Origin: Haloactinopolyspora alba
GTDB lineage: Bacteria > Actinomycetota > Actinomycetes > Jiangellales > Jiangellaceae
Length of the DNA: 64,000 nucleotides
Assembly: GCF_003014555.1 (NCBI RefSeq)
Contig: NZ_PYGE01000016.1
Coordinates: 1 to 64,000, forward strand
Direction: 5' to 3'
Program-made: the position numbers and the translations under genes
The notes under the pieces: model-generated
Databases searched by the model: none
Seen by the model: the letters and a program-made list of their open reading frames with translations, nothing else
Told to the model about the DNA's origin: nothing
Shown here: positions 29,301 through 37,711 of the stretch, in pieces
How positions within the stretch are numbered: the stretch's first letter is position 1
Layout of the letters: every line of letters starts with the position of its first letter

Positions 29301-30879
29301 GGGCGAGAGCGTCACCACCGAGCTGACGGTGCGGAACGCCGGCACGGCGCCGCTGACGGCATCGGTGGGCACGATGGTGCCCGCCGACGACCTCGACGCG
29401 CCGCCCGCGCCGACCGGCCGCAGGGTCGCCGGAAGCCCTCCGGTGGTGTCAGCGCCGGGTGCCGAGCGGGCGCCGTCGAGCCGCGGCACGGCGATCGGCC
29501 AGTTCTACTCCGATGCCGCTACTCCGCTGGGCGTCGGGCTGCACCCCGACGGTGAGGTGTGGAACTCCGACATTCATTACCGCAGCCCGCGGAACCTACG
29601 CCACTCCCGTGCGGGCGAGCTGCTCGGCGAGCACGACGCCCGGGTCGATCCGGGCGACGATCTGCGCGCCCTGACCTGGGACAGCACGAGCGAAGCGATG
29701 TGTCAGAGCGTCTATCGCGCCGACCGGACCAGCGTGATCCGTTGCTACGACGACGAGCAGAAGCCGGCACACGAGCTCACCGGTGTCTGGTCGGCGAACC
29801 CGGTCTACGGCATCGCGCACGACTCGCGGACCGACGTGTTCCACGTCGCCGTCCCGAGCATCGACGCCATCCTCACCGTCGCCGGGACCACCCACGACAC
29901 GCCCGGCGAGCTGCTCTCGCGCTGCGCACCGGAGCACACGGATCCGGTGGGGCTGGCGTTCAACACGACGTCGGACACGTTGTGGATGTCCTCCAACTGG
30001 GCGGAGCAGGCGTTCATCCAGCTCGACCCGAAGGACTGCAGTACGTTGCGCACCGTCGCGGCGCCGGCGGGCGTGATCGACGGCGCCGTCCTGGACCTCG
30101 CCACCGACGTCACCGGGGCCCTGTGGGCTGTCGATCGGCCGACGAACCGCATCCGGCTCGTCGACGTCGGAGACCCGCAGTTCGCCTCGGTTGCCTGGGT
30201 GTCGGCAGACCCGGCGCCCATGACCCTCGAACCCGGCGAGAGCGCGTCCGTGCCGGTGACGTTCGACACGGCCGGGCTCGACCCGGGTACGTACACGACC
30301 GACGTCGCGGTGGTGTCGTCGGCCGGGCGCGCCCCGGTCCAGCGCTTGCCGGTGACCGTCGAGGTCGTCGCCCCGTACGACGCGGCGATCGACGTCGGCG
30401 GACCGGGCCGCACCGACACGGCCGGAAACGTGTGGGCCGGCGACCGTGCGCTGCCCGCCGGCCCGCTCCCGGACGGCGAGCATGCCTGGGGGTGGACGGA
30501 CACTTCCGAGGTCAAGACCACCAAGAAGGAGATCGCAGGCACGGACGAGGACGCGCTCTTCCGCACCATGCAGATCGGCGCCGTCGCCTATACGTTCCGG
30601 GACGTGCCCGCGGGGAGCTTCGACGTCGCTCTCGGGTTCGTGGACCGGCAGCCGAACCCGAGGCCGGGCGGTCGCATCGTCGACGTGCTCGTGGACGGAC
30701 GGGTCGTGGTCGACGACCTGGACGTCGCGGCGGAAGTGGGCGGGCTCAGCGCGCTTCAGCGCACCGTCACCACGCAGCACGACGGCGGCGACCTGGACGT
30801 CGTCGTGCGCCCGGACAACGCCGACCGGACGCCGGGCCTGGCGACGTTGCGTCTCGTCCAGCGCTCGCTCGGCGGGTGA
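26338..30879 (+). CDS. large secreted subtilisin-like serine protease with repeat and malectin-like domains
   Basis: A 1513-aa exported S8 peptidase. A signal peptide (about 1-40) is followed by a low-complexity linker with three near-copies of TGPAAST, and a propeptide (about 80-200). Catalytic residues are Asp near 239 (NIDSGVDVTHPAL), His near 285 (DYHGTHTMGT) and Ser near 457 (GTSMASPHVAGAVALLW). Then come two carboxypeptidase-regulatory-like beta domains (about 530-610 and 615-690), a PFYG beta domain (about 720-880), a third regulatory-like domain, a beta-propeller-like region (about 1050-1280), and a C-terminal malectin-like domain (about 1345-1510) that may bind carbohydrate. Start ATG 26338 has GGAGGACGTC before it. 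It stands alone and should degrade extracellular protein. Confidence 0.9.
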   Translation: MRPRDPARATRTAATMAAVAVLTAGGVLTAGAGPAAESPTAPTGPAASTGPAAPTGPAASTSSLAPSTPRSTDAAATAPEDKLTAGVKAALREQPETDYWVRFADQPDLSAAAEITDWAERGRYVVDTLRAAAEESQAGVVAQLEAADVAHESYWAANAVLVEGGDEELAEELATSDEVEAIAETTTFALEEPVEVGPADTTADDSPGDEAEWGVEAINAPDVWAQGFTGEGITVANIDSGVDVTHPALAESYRGTTADGTVTGDYSWWEPSTFCGGKPCDTDYHGTHTMGTMVGDGGPGNHIGVAPGADWIASNALAYGSDAVMLEAAQWFLAPTRTDGTAADPAQRPHVINNSWGGGGPAIRSVMPDVLRAWEAAGIFAVWSNGNTGPLCETTGRPGGLDGAYSVGAFDEAGAIAGFSSRGTGPDGTVKPDIAAPGVQVRSAFANHEYRPIDGTSMASPHVAGAVALLWSAAPSLVGDVDRTRALLDDSARDKDDTTCGGTADDNQVWGEGMLDVEALVAAAPTEAAAIEGTLLGPEGAALDGATVTVGEGPDARSTATDAEGRFTLRVAPGEHTVTARAPGYLPATSSVTVADGATARLDLTLEVSPRYSLSGTVQDSAHQQIAGATVTVSAPGAPTVSTTTDATGAFVVEDLPVDSYMLQVTGDRCTEDLTDRVDVDADTVHDATLDRRSDTTGYTCTVGTAGVRTGDTPLAMEEAEYSGELGTTELPFAFPFYGETYRDVTVADSGWISFLPQDGAWDRAFRLPAERRNPKAAIFAHHNSFVLDEQSGIYTAETTLDGTEAFVVEWRNVVLSFRDSRATFSATLYADGRVELGYGDTDPVWLTGVRATIGIENASGTDAFQYSHSSPDAIHDGKSVMFARPEWGRVTGTLVDALDHEPVADVEVRLVPEGGGRAHSMWTGDDGSYALAAPPGTYDLSIAPQHYERITERVVITEDLQEIDLSPQLRTGAAEVTGGDWTRRLVQGESVTTELTVRNAGTAPLTASVGTMVPADDLDAPPAPTGRRVAGSPPVVSAPGAERAPSSRGTAIGQFYSDAATPLGVGLHPDGEVWNSDIHYRSPRNLRHSRAGELLGEHDARVDPGDDLRALTWDSTSEAMCQSVYRADRTSVIRCYDDEQKPAHELTGVWSANPVYGIAHDSRTDVFHVAVPSIDAILTVAGTTHDTPGELLSRCAPEHTDPVGLAFNTTSDTLWMSSNWAEQAFIQLDPKDCSTLRTVAAPAGVIDGAVLDLATDVTGALWAVDRPTNRIRLVDVGDPQFASVAWVSADPAPMTLEPGESASVPVTFDTAGLDPGTYTTDVAVVSSAGRAPVQRLPVTVEVVAPYDAAIDVGGPGRTDTAGNVWAGDRALPAGPLPDGEHAWGWTDTSEVKTTKKEIAGTDEDALFRTMQIGAVAYTFRDVPAGSFDVALGFVDRQPNPRPGGRIVDVLVDGRVVVDDLDVAAEVGGLSALQRTVTTQHDGGDLDVVVRPDNADRTPGLATLRLVQRSLGG

Positions 30880-31202
30880 CTCCACAGCAGATCTGCGCGG
30901 CCATGATCAGCCAGCATCCCCGCGCCAAGCCGCATCCGAAGGATGTGCCGTCGAACCGTCATTTCCGCGGTTCGGCCGGTCACGCTGACGACCACTGTGC
31001 GGGCGGCATCAGCGGACGGCGCCGTCGGGCCAGATGACGTCCACGGTGATGCCAGCTGAGCCCGACGAGGTCACCGTCGAGCGTGGCGAGGTGGCCCCCT
31101 GGTGGCGTGGTCGACGAGTCTGGCGGGTGGTGTCGTCCAGGCCGTGGTGTCCACTAACGGCGATCCTCGTACGTGTGGACAACGGGCCCGTCCCTCACCC
31201 GG
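30880..31202. other. intergenic stretch after the protease gene
   Basis: About 320 bp without a convincing gene. A weak hairpin, CGAACCG at 30952-30958 with CGGTTCG at 30968-30974, may help terminate the protease transcript. Short frames on the minus strand near 31010-31060 have no ribosome site. The following inverted-repeat element starts near 31203. Confidence 0.4.
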
Positions 31203-31320
31203 CGTTGGTTGGCAGACCTCACCTCAGGGACCTGAACACACCTCGGTGAGAAAAACGACGCATCCGACACGAAAACCCGCGCCATCCGTCAGTTTTCTCA
31301 CCGAGGTGCGCCCAGATCCC
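31203..31320. repeat. inverted-repeat element, copy 1
   Basis: A perfect 16-bp inverted repeat, CACCTCGGTGAGAAAA at 31239-31254 and TTTTCTCACCGAGGTG at 31293-31308, frames a 38-bp core. The similarity to the second copy (48031-48146, opposite orientation) extends beyond the arms: both carry a shared flank reading GACCTCACCTC, then GGGACCTGAAC before the left arm, and related cores. No coding capacity. It behaves like a small non-autonomous mobile or REP-type element. Confidence 0.7.
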
Positions 31321-31408
31321 CACACCGAGCGCCGCGTCTCCCGGCTCAGACGAGGCTGCCGCGGTCGAACATCAGGCCGTCGAGCTCCTGCACTGCGGCG
31401 AGGCCGGC

Positions 31409-31801
31409 TCAGCTGCCGCTGTCGTCGGCGGCGTCTCGTCCTGCCTCGTTCGCCTTACGGGTGCCGATCAGCAGTAGCACGACCAACGTCACCGTCGCGC
31501 AGCAGGGAATGACCAGCAGAGCGGGGTAGGGCCTCCCCGTGAGTGCCGGCACGAGCGCGGCTACTGCCGTTGCTGCACCGGCGACGTAACCGGTACGTGC
31601 GGCGGCGAGCAGCGAGGGCGCTGCCGCGAGGTGTCCGGCGTGCCAAGCCACGTCGGAGGATTTGGTGACCTTGGTCCTGACCCCTACGGCGGCGTTGCGC
31701 TCCAGGTTGCCGCCGACGATTGCTCTGTTGACCGAATGCAGGACGACCGCCAGGCCGAGCAGTCCCACGGCGAAGACGACGAATCCTCCGACCACTTCCA
31801 A
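31409..31801 (-). CDS. SdpI-like small membrane protein
   Basis: A 130-aa protein with three hydrophobic segments (about residues 3-27, 66-85 and 90-112). Between the first and second lies NLERNAAVGVRTKVTKSSDVAWHAGH, written here in part, the signature of the SdpI/YhfL family, in which SdpI is an immunity protein against a toxic peptide in Bacillus. In actinobacteria most members have no known toxin partner, and none is visible here. Start is ATG 31801. The tail is polar and Asp-rich. It lies 30 bp downstream of the TetR gene on the same strand, so it could be co-transcribed. Confidence 0.7.
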   Translation of the reverse strand: MEVVGGFVVFAVGLLGLAVVLHSVNRAIVGGNLERNAAVGVRTKVTKSSDVAWHAGHLAAAPSLLAAARTGYVAGAATAVAALVPALTGRPYPALLVIPCCATVTLVVLLLIGTRKANEAGRDAADDSGS

Positions 31802-31831
31802 CGCACCTACCTCGTGAATTCGCCGAAACGG

Positions 31832-32389
31832 TCACTTCAAGGCACGTAGCGCCGCCGCGTTCTCGGCGATGCAGTCGGTGAGGGCGAGGGGCTGCTGCGC
31901 CGAGACCCAGCGCGTGAACGCGACCTGGAAGACGGTCACGGCGCTGTGACCGGCGAGGGCGGCACTGGGCTCGCTGACCCCGCGGATGCGCAACGCCTCG
32001 GCCGTCACTTCGACCACCCCCGCGAGCTTGAGCAGTTCGCGTTCCTGCAGGCTCGGGTTGGCCGCGACGATCCGGGAGCGGCGCACGGCGTGCTCGCGGC
32101 GGTCCTCGAGCAGTTCGCCGGCCGCGACCATCCCGGCCAGCGCCGCGTCGAGCGGCGAGTGGCCGGCGGGCGCGGCGAGTATCGCGTCGTGCGCCGTGCA
32201 CTCCATCGTCTTGGAACCGTCGAAGAGGACCTCGCGCTTGTCGGCGAAGTGCCGGAAGAAGGTGCGCTCGGTGACGCCGGCACGCTCGGCGATGTCGCCG
32301 GCGGTCGTCTGCTCGAACCCGCGTTCGTCGAAGAGGTCCATCGCCGCACGGATCATCCGCCCCTCCGCGTCCGGCTCCCAACGACCCAT
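31832..32389 (-). CDS. TetR-family transcriptional regulator
   Basis: A 185-aa repressor. Residues 8-54 are the TetR DNA-binding domain (AERAGVTERTFFRHFADKREV), and the rest is a helical ligand domain of unknown specificity. Start is ATG 32389; longer in-frame starts would run into the operators. It is divergent from the NAD-dependent epimerase gene, and two 19-bp palindromes occupy the 86-bp gap, so it should repress itself and its neighbour. Confidence 0.88.
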   Translation of the reverse strand: MGRWEPDAEGRMIRAAMDLFDERGFEQTTAGDIAERAGVTERTFFRHFADKREVLFDGSKTMECTAHDAILAAPAGHSPLDAALAGMVAAGELLEDRREHAVRRSRIVAANPSLQERELLKLAGVVEVTAEALRIRGVSEPSAALAGHSAVTVFQVAFTRWVSAQQPLALTDCIAENAAALRALK

Positions 32390-32405
32390 GCCGTGCAGTC
32401 TAGAT

Positions 32406-32456
32406 GATGACAGTCGCTGACATCGCGTGCTACCGTCGATGTCAGGCACTGACATC
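32406..32456. promoter_or_regulatory. two 19-bp operators between the TetR and epimerase genes
   Basis: GATGACAGTCGCTGACATC at 32406-32424 and GATGTCAGGCACTGACATC at 32438-32456. The second is a perfect palindrome with 8-bp arms, and the first differs by one arm position. Their centres are 32 bp apart, about three helical turns, so two dimers would sit on the same DNA face. The location between divergent TetR and SDR genes makes them the expected TetR operators. Confidence 0.75.
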
Positions 32457-32475
32457 ACCCAGGAAGGAAACCGTC

Positions 32476-33375
32476 ATGCGTCTCTTCGTCACTGGTGCGT
32501 CCGGCTGGATCGGCTCGGCCGTCACCGACGAGCTCCTCACCCACGGCTACGACGTCATCGGCCTCGCACGCTCCGACGAGGCCGTCGCTGCCCTCGAGAC
32601 GAAGGGCGCCAAAGCCCATCGCGGCAGCCTCGACGATCTCGACAGCCTGGCCGCGGCCGCCACTGCGGCGGACGGGGTCATTCACCTCGCCTTCAAGCAC
32701 GACTTCACCAACCCTGCCGGCGCCGGCCACACTGAGCACGCCGCCGTCCAGCGGATGCTCGACACGCTCGAGGGCAGCGATCGGCCGTTCATGCTCGCCT
32801 CGGGGGTCGGGGGAAACAGCGGCGGACGACTGCTGACCGAAGACGATCCATCACCGTTCCACGGCGCCGACTCGCCGCGAGGTGGCAGCGAGAACCTCGC
32901 CCTGTCCTACGCGTACCGCGGGGTCCGTCCCGTGGCGCTGCGCTTCGCCCCGACCGTGCACGGCATGGGTGATCACGGCTTCACGGCAGTGTTGACGACG
33001 ATCGCGAAGGAACACGGGGCGGCCGGCTACGTCGGCGACGGCTCGACCCGCTGGTCGGCCGTGCACCGTTCCGACGCCGCCCGGATGGTCCGGCTCGCAC
33101 TCGAGAAGGCTCCGGCGGGTTCCCGGATGCACGCGGTGGCCGAGACCGGGCTCCCTTCCCGCGACATCGCTGCGGCGATCGGCGACCACCTGGGGGTGCC
33201 GACGGTGTCGGTCGCACCGGACGACGCTCAGGCGCACTTCGGCTGGATCGCGGGATTCTTCGGAGCCGACCTCTTCGCGTCGAGCGCTCGTACCCAGGAA
33301 CTGCTGGACTGGACGCCCACCGGCCCCACGCTGCTCGAGGACATCGCCGCGGGGGCCTACGCCCAGTCGGCGTGA
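32476..33375 (+). CDS. NAD-dependent epimerase/dehydratase-like oxidoreductase (extended SDR)
   Basis: A 299-aa atypical/extended short-chain dehydrogenase. The nucleotide-binding motif TGASGWIGSAV lies at residues 5-15; an SYAYRG segment near 140 takes the place of the usual YxxxK, so the catalytic lysine appears replaced. Relatives are annotated as NAD(P)-binding or nucleoside-diphosphate-sugar epimerase-like proteins, often induced by small toxic compounds. Start is ATG 32476 with AGGAAGG 9 nt upstream. It is controlled, by inference, by the divergent TetR protein. Confidence 0.82.
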   Translation: MRLFVTGASGWIGSAVTDELLTHGYDVIGLARSDEAVAALETKGAKAHRGSLDDLDSLAAAATAADGVIHLAFKHDFTNPAGAGHTEHAAVQRMLDTLEGSDRPFMLASGVGGNSGGRLLTEDDPSPFHGADSPRGGSENLALSYAYRGVRPVALRFAPTVHGMGDHGFTAVLTTIAKEHGAAGYVGDGSTRWSAVHRSDAARMVRLALEKAPAGSRMHAVAETGLPSRDIAAAIGDHLGVPTVSVAPDDAQAHFGWIAGFFGADLFASSARTQELLDWTPTGPTLLEDIAAGAYAQSA

Positions 33376-33435
33376 GCAGTTCTCGCCGGCCGGCAGCCGA
33401 CCTCCACCACAGCGTGACGCGGGGCCGGCACGCTC

Positions 33436-34536
33436 CTACCGATGCCGGACGAGCACGTCCAACGCCGTGTCCACGGCCTCGTCCGTGACGTACAGATGGA
33501 ACCCCATGCGCAGCATGCCGCGGCGGACCGCTGCGCGCACGCCTGCCCGTTCCAGGTCGGCGAGTACGTCGCCGGGCGCCTGGACGGGCAGGCTGACGAC
33601 GGGACTCGGCCGGTCGCCGTCGACCACCGGGAAACCGGCGTCCGCGAGCCCGTCGTGAAGCCGCCGAGCCAGCCGGAGCGAGTGCTCTTCGCGCGCGGCG
33701 ACGGGGATACCACCCAGGAACTCCAGGCCCGCACGCGCGCCGACCCAGCTGAACCACGCCGGCGACTGATCGAGCCGGGCGGCCCCGGTGAACGGGAGCA
33801 ACGGCGGCCCGTACGGGCCGACGACGCTGGTGTCGGCCATCCCGTACGGGCTGGGATGCGCCGGCACGTCGTCGGTCAGGTCCGGCCGGACGATGCCGTA
33901 GCCGGTACCCCGTGGTGCGAGCAGGCCCTTGTAGCCGGCTGCGACGATCGCCGCCGGTGCCTCCGCCGGCACGTCGAGCGCGATCACGCCGAGGGACTGG
34001 GTCGCATCGACGACCAACTCGGCGCCGGCCTGGTGACAGGCGTCCAGCAGCCCTGGCAGGTCGACCCGTGAGCCATCGTGCGAACCGACCGTCGAGACGA
34101 CCACGGCGGAGACGTCGTGGTCGAGGGCGTCGGCGAACGTCGCGGCCACGTACGGCCCGTCGACCCAGCGCACCCGTTCCTCGCCGTACGCCTGCATCGC
34201 AGGCAGCAGCAGGGAGCGGAACTCGCTACGGTGCGCCAGCAGGACGCCGCCCCGCCGGGCCAACTGGGTGCTCACGTAGGACACCCCGGGTACGACCGAC
34301 GGAATCAGCGCCACGTTCGTCTCGGCCGTTCCCACCTCGCGTGCGATCAGGGAACGGCACTGCGCGTGCGTGACGTCCCAGTGCTCGAACCCGGCCGACG
34401 CCGCGGACCACGAGCGCAGCGCATCTTCGACCGCGGCCACGGTGCTCTCCGGAGGGACCCCCATGGATGGCGTGTCCAGGTAACCCGCGGCCGTCGCCGG
34501 AAAAGCCCGCTGGGCGCCGCCGATGACGTCAACCAT
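33436..34536 (-). CDS. class V aminotransferase-fold PLP enzyme
   Basis: A 366-aa PLP-dependent enzyme of the class V group (cysteine desulfurase, serine-pyruvate and isopenicillin-N epimerase relatives). The PLP lysine is about residue 203 in AAGYKGLLAPRGTGYG, and DATQSLGV near 180 supplies the PLP-binding Asp. Its start codon overlaps the end of the TRAP large-permease gene by 8 nt, so it is the last gene of a TRAP operon. Placement with a transporter and opposite a peptidase, RidA and D-serine-dehydratase-like enzyme suggests a role in transamination, racemisation or cleavage of an imported amino-acid derivative. Confidence 0.82.
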   Translation of the reverse strand: MVDVIGGAQRAFPATAAGYLDTPSMGVPPESTVAAVEDALRSWSAASAGFEHWDVTHAQCRSLIAREVGTAETNVALIPSVVPGVSYVSTQLARRGGVLLAHRSEFRSLLLPAMQAYGEERVRWVDGPYVAATFADALDHDVSAVVVSTVGSHDGSRVDLPGLLDACHQAGAELVVDATQSLGVIALDVPAEAPAAIVAAGYKGLLAPRGTGYGIVRPDLTDDVPAHPSPYGMADTSVVGPYGPPLLPFTGAARLDQSPAWFSWVGARAGLEFLGGIPVAAREEHSLRLARRLHDGLADAGFPVVDGDRPSPVVSLPVQAPGDVLADLERAGVRAAVRRGMLRMGFHLYVTDEAVDTALDVLVRHR

Positions 34537-35803
34537 CGATCAGCCCTGGTATCCACGTGGTCAGCGCCGGGACGAACATCAGGAGGAACACGACGGCCGC
34601 GCCCACGGCGAAGTACGGCACCAGATCCCTGGTGACCTGTTCCATCCGGATCTTCGCCAGGTGGCAGGAGATGAACAACGTGGTGCCGATCGGCGGGGTG
34701 AAGAGCCCGAGCGCCAGCGTGCACAGCATCACGATGCCGAAGTGCACCGGGTCCATCCCGAGCTCGGTGGCGATCGGGAAGAAGATCGGGATGAAGATGA
34801 ACAGGTTCGGCACCAGATCCATCACCGCGCCGGCCACCAGCAGAACCAGCACCAGGGCGACCTTGATGCCCCAGTCGGGCAGCCCCATGCCCAGCAGTCC
34901 GTCGGAGATCAATTGCGGAACCCGTTCGCTGATCAGGACATAGCTGAAGATCGTCGAGGTGCAGACGATGAGCATGATCACCGTGGTGCCGTACGCCGCA
35001 CCCTTGATGGCGCGCACGAGGCCGCGCACACTCAGCGTCCGATACACCAGGAAGGACACGATGAACGCGTACACCGCGGCGATGGCGGCGGCCTCCGTGG
35101 GCGTGGCCACCCCGGTGACGATCACGTAGATCAGCACGATCGGCAGCAGCAGCGCCCAGAACGCGCGCCGGACGTCGACGACGAACTCCTTCAGCCGGGG
35201 ACGGTCCCCGCGCGGATATCCGCGGCGTAGCGACGTGACGATGGTCAGCGCCAGGTAGGCCAGCCCGATGAGGATGCCGGGGATGATCCCGGCCAGGAAC
35301 ATGTCCGCGACCGACAGGTCGGCCAGCCAGGCGATGATGATCATCGTGCTGCTCGGCGGGATGATGATTCCCACGACCGAACTCGAGGCGTTGATCGCGG
35401 CCGCGAAAGACGAGCTGTAGCCCTTGCGCTTCATCTCCGGGATCAGCACGCTGCCGACCGAGGACGCGTCGGCGACCGACGAACCCGACACGCCGGCCAT
35501 CCCCATGCTGGTGACCACCGAGACGCAGCCCAGCCCGCCGGGCAGTTGCCGCACTCCGGCATGGACCACGTTGATGATCCGCTGGGCTATCTGGCCCTCG
35601 ACCATCAGGTTGCCCATGAGTATGAAGAACGGAACGGCGAGGAACGCGAACGACTGGGTGTTGGACAGGAACCGCTGCGAGACGATCTCGAGGGGCACGC
35701 CCTCGACCAGGATGTAGAGCAGAGCTGAGGAGCCCATCGCGAAGGCCACAGGCATGCCCAGGGCGACGAACACGAAGAACGTCGCGATCATGACCCAGAT
35801 CAT
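34529..35803 (-). CDS. TRAP transporter large permease, DctM type
   Basis: A 424-aa membrane protein with about 11-13 transmembrane helices, belonging to the DctM/ion-transporter superfamily. Typical segments are GSSVADASSVGSVLIPEMKR near residue 110 and PPSSTMIIIAWL near residue 155. It overlaps the small subunit gene by 4 nt upstream and the aminotransferase gene by 8 nt downstream. TRAP systems use a sodium gradient, not ATP, to import carboxylates and amino-acid-like anions. Confidence 0.93.
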   Translation of the reverse strand: MIWVMIATFFVFVALGMPVAFAMGSSALLYILVEGVPLEIVSQRFLSNTQSFAFLAVPFFILMGNLMVEGQIAQRIINVVHAGVRQLPGGLGCVSVVTSMGMAGVSGSSVADASSVGSVLIPEMKRKGYSSSFAAAINASSSVVGIIIPPSSTMIIIAWLADLSVADMFLAGIIPGILIGLAYLALTIVTSLRRGYPRGDRPRLKEFVVDVRRAFWALLLPIVLIYVIVTGVATPTEAAAIAAVYAFIVSFLVYRTLSVRGLVRAIKGAAYGTTVIMLIVCTSTIFSYVLISERVPQLISDGLLGMGLPDWGIKVALVLVLLVAGAVMDLVPNLFIFIPIFFPIATELGMDPVHFGIVMLCTLALGLFTPPIGTTLFISCHLAKIRMEQVTRDLVPYFAVGAAVVFLLMFVPALTTWIPGLIDG

Positions 35804-36342
35804 TCGGCACCTCCGACCATGCCCTCGGCGCGCTCACCGAGCTCGTCCTCCTCGGCCGGCGTGCGCAGGTGTGGGAAGAACAGGTCGACGACGATCTGCA
35901 CCACCAGCACGACGCTGATGGCGATGAAAGCCACGGCGACCGACGCGTTCAGCCAGCTGGTCGAGATCTGCAGGGCGGGCAGCTTCTGATCGGCCAAGGC
36001 GGTCGTGAGCTCCAGGCTCGATCGCGTCAGGTAGCCGGCGAAGACCAGCATCATCATCTTCATGACCGCCTCGACCAGCCGCTCGACCAGCGCCGGCAGT
36101 TTCGAGCGGAAATACGTCACCGCGATGTTGTCCTGGTGATGGGTCACCGAGATCGCGGCCAGGAAGACGAGCCAGGCGAAGATCAGTCCGGACATCTCCG
36201 TCGTCGAACGGATCGGCAGGTCGAAGGCGTAACGGCTCACGACCGCGGTGGTCACGACGACCGTCAGGGCCACCATCAGCAGGCCCGCCACCGTGGCGAA
36301 CACGTCGACGATGCGGTCGACCACGCGCAGCAACGATTTCAT
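35800..36342 (-). CDS. TRAP transporter small permease, DctQ type
   Basis: A 180-aa protein with four transmembrane helices (about residues 15-40, 50-68, 92-112 and 130-155) and the DctQ signature RSTTEMSGLIFAWLVFLAAI around residue 45. The tail is acidic and cytoplasmic. Start is ATG 36342. It partners with the DctM-type protein, with which it shares a 4-nt overlap, and with the binding protein 70 bp upstream. Confidence 0.9.
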   Translation of the reverse strand: MKSLLRVVDRIVDVFATVAGLLMVALTVVVTTAVVSRYAFDLPIRSTTEMSGLIFAWLVFLAAISVTHHQDNIAVTYFRSKLPALVERLVEAVMKMMMLVFAGYLTRSSLELTTALADQKLPALQISTSWLNASVAVAFIAISVVLVVQIVVDLFFPHLRTPAEEDELGERAEGMVGGAE

Positions 36343-36411
36343 AGAACTCTCGCTTCACGTCCGGCGCAGCATGGGCGCGGGGGTGTGTACGACTCGGGTT
36401 CCGGGCGGTCG

Positions 36412-37449
36412 TTACTGGTTCTCGGCCCGGTAATCCTCGATGAAGTCGCGCGCCTCCTGGATCTTCGCCGGGTCGACGATCTTCTCGAACTCGCTGAAGG
36501 CGGGTTCGACGGCCGTCCGGAACGCTTCCAGGTCCGGGTCCTCGACGATCTCCTCGAACTCCGGGCGCAGGGTCTCGAGCATCTCCTTGTCGTTCTGCTG
36601 AGTCTGTTCGCGCGAAACGGTCTGCGCCTCGTCTGCCGCCTTCTGGACGATCTCCTGGAGCTCCGGATCGAGTCCGTTCCAGACGTCGGGGTTCATGATG
36701 AAGTTGACGTGGTAGTAGAAGATGTTGACCAGGGTCAGATGGTCCTGGACCTCGTGGAATTTCGTCTCGTAGATGGCGTCCAACGGGTTGAACTGGCCCT
36801 CGATGACGCCCTGCTGCAGGCCCGGGTAGACCTCGGTGAACGGTAGCGTGCTGACGTTGGCGCCCATGGCCTCGAACGTGGCGATCGACGTCGGCTCGTC
36901 GGGGCTACGCATCGCGATGCCCTCGAGGTCCTCGGGTGTACGGATCGGCCGGACGTTGTTGGTGATCTGGGCGAAGCCGAGGTCGTGGTGGGAGAGCACC
37001 TTGTAGCCCTGCTCCTCGGCCTGCTTCTTCCACCCCTGCCCGATGGGGCCGTCGAGAAGGGCGTAAGCCTCGTCGAAGCTCTGCACCATGAACGGCAGAG
37101 TCATGATCGCGTACTCGGGCACGATGTTCTGCATGCTGCCGCCGCCGGCCATCTGCAGCTCCAGGCTGCCGGTCTTGACGCCGTTGAGCATCTCCTGCTC
37201 ACTGCCCAGCGCTTCCGCGGGGAAGATCTCGATGGTGATGCGGCCGTTGCTTTCCTCCTCCACGATCTCCTTGAACTTCTCGGCGGCCGCGGCGCGTACC
37301 GAGCTCTCGTTGGTGTTGAAGCCCAGCCGCCAGGTGTAGGAGTCGCCGCTGCCGCCGTCGGAGCCGCCACAGGCTGTCAGAGCCAGGAGTGCGGACAGAG
37401 CGACGGCTCCGAAGAGCCGAGCCCGAAGGTGGGTCCGAGACGTGCGCAT
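36412..37449 (-). CDS. TRAP transporter substrate-binding lipoprotein, DctP type
   Basis: A 345-aa extracytoplasmic solute receptor. The signal peptide ends in an LTAC lipobox (Cys27). Family features include KTGSLELQMAGGGSMQNIVP near residue 95, an arginine-bearing IRTPEDLEGIAMRSPDEPTS near residue 160 (the Arg typically binds the substrate carboxylate) and the TLPFTEVYPGLQQGVIEGQF motif near residue 200. Start is ATG 37449, 5 nt after GGAGGAT; the longer frame lacks a ribosome site. First gene of the minus-strand TRAP operon, divergent from the M20/GntR/RidA operon. The bound ligand should be a carboxylate. Confidence 0.93.
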   Translation of the reverse strand: MRTSRTHLRARLFGAVALSALLALTACGGSDGGSGDSYTWRLGFNTNESSVRAAAAEKFKEIVEEESNGRITIEIFPAEALGSEQEMLNGVKTGSLELQMAGGGSMQNIVPEYAIMTLPFMVQSFDEAYALLDGPIGQGWKKQAEEQGYKVLSHHDLGFAQITNNVRPIRTPEDLEGIAMRSPDEPTSIATFEAMGANVSTLPFTEVYPGLQQGVIEGQFNPLDAIYETKFHEVQDHLTLVNIFYYHVNFIMNPDVWNGLDPELQEIVQKAADEAQTVSREQTQQNDKEMLETLRPEFEEIVEDPDLEAFRTAVEPAFSEFEKIVDPAKIQEARDFIEDYRAENQ

Positions 37450-37505
37450 TGATCCTCCAAGGGCCTGCTTCACGGGTTCTGGCTGAACTCCGAAAGAGAA
37501 GCATA

Positions 37506-37516
37506 TGGTCTAGTCC
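37506..37516. promoter_or_regulatory. HutC-type GntR operator candidate near the TRAP promoter
   Basis: TGGTCTAGTCC lies 57 bp before the DctP-type gene. It resembles the GGTCTAGACC core bound by HutC-subfamily GntR proteins such as DasR. A second and better site lies before the M20 gene, which supports shared control by the GntR protein at 38957. Confidence 0.45.
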
Positions 37517-37711
37517 TAGTCAACGGTTCGTGTTAGTTGGCCGACTGCGGCTGGGTGTCGAACTCCGGCGTGAAAGCCCATCGACGGGCCACTTCGCCGT
37601 TCCGGCGATCATGGTGTCTATGCAGGTGAGCGCCCTATTGTCGGCCGCGACCCCGGCGTTGGTGCCGGGCTCGCGCGGCGACTGCGAGATTGCTTCGCCC
37701 GGCCGAACCTG

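Noticed and set aside
29559-31037. Long plus-strand frame inside and beyond the S8 protease gene
   Set aside because: It is an overlapping out-of-frame reading of the protease gene with an Arg-rich translation.
31034-31249. Small plus-strand frame ending in GRPHLRDLNTPR
   Set aside because: The similar ending at the second inverted-repeat copy shows this is repeat sequence shared by both elements, not a conserved protein.
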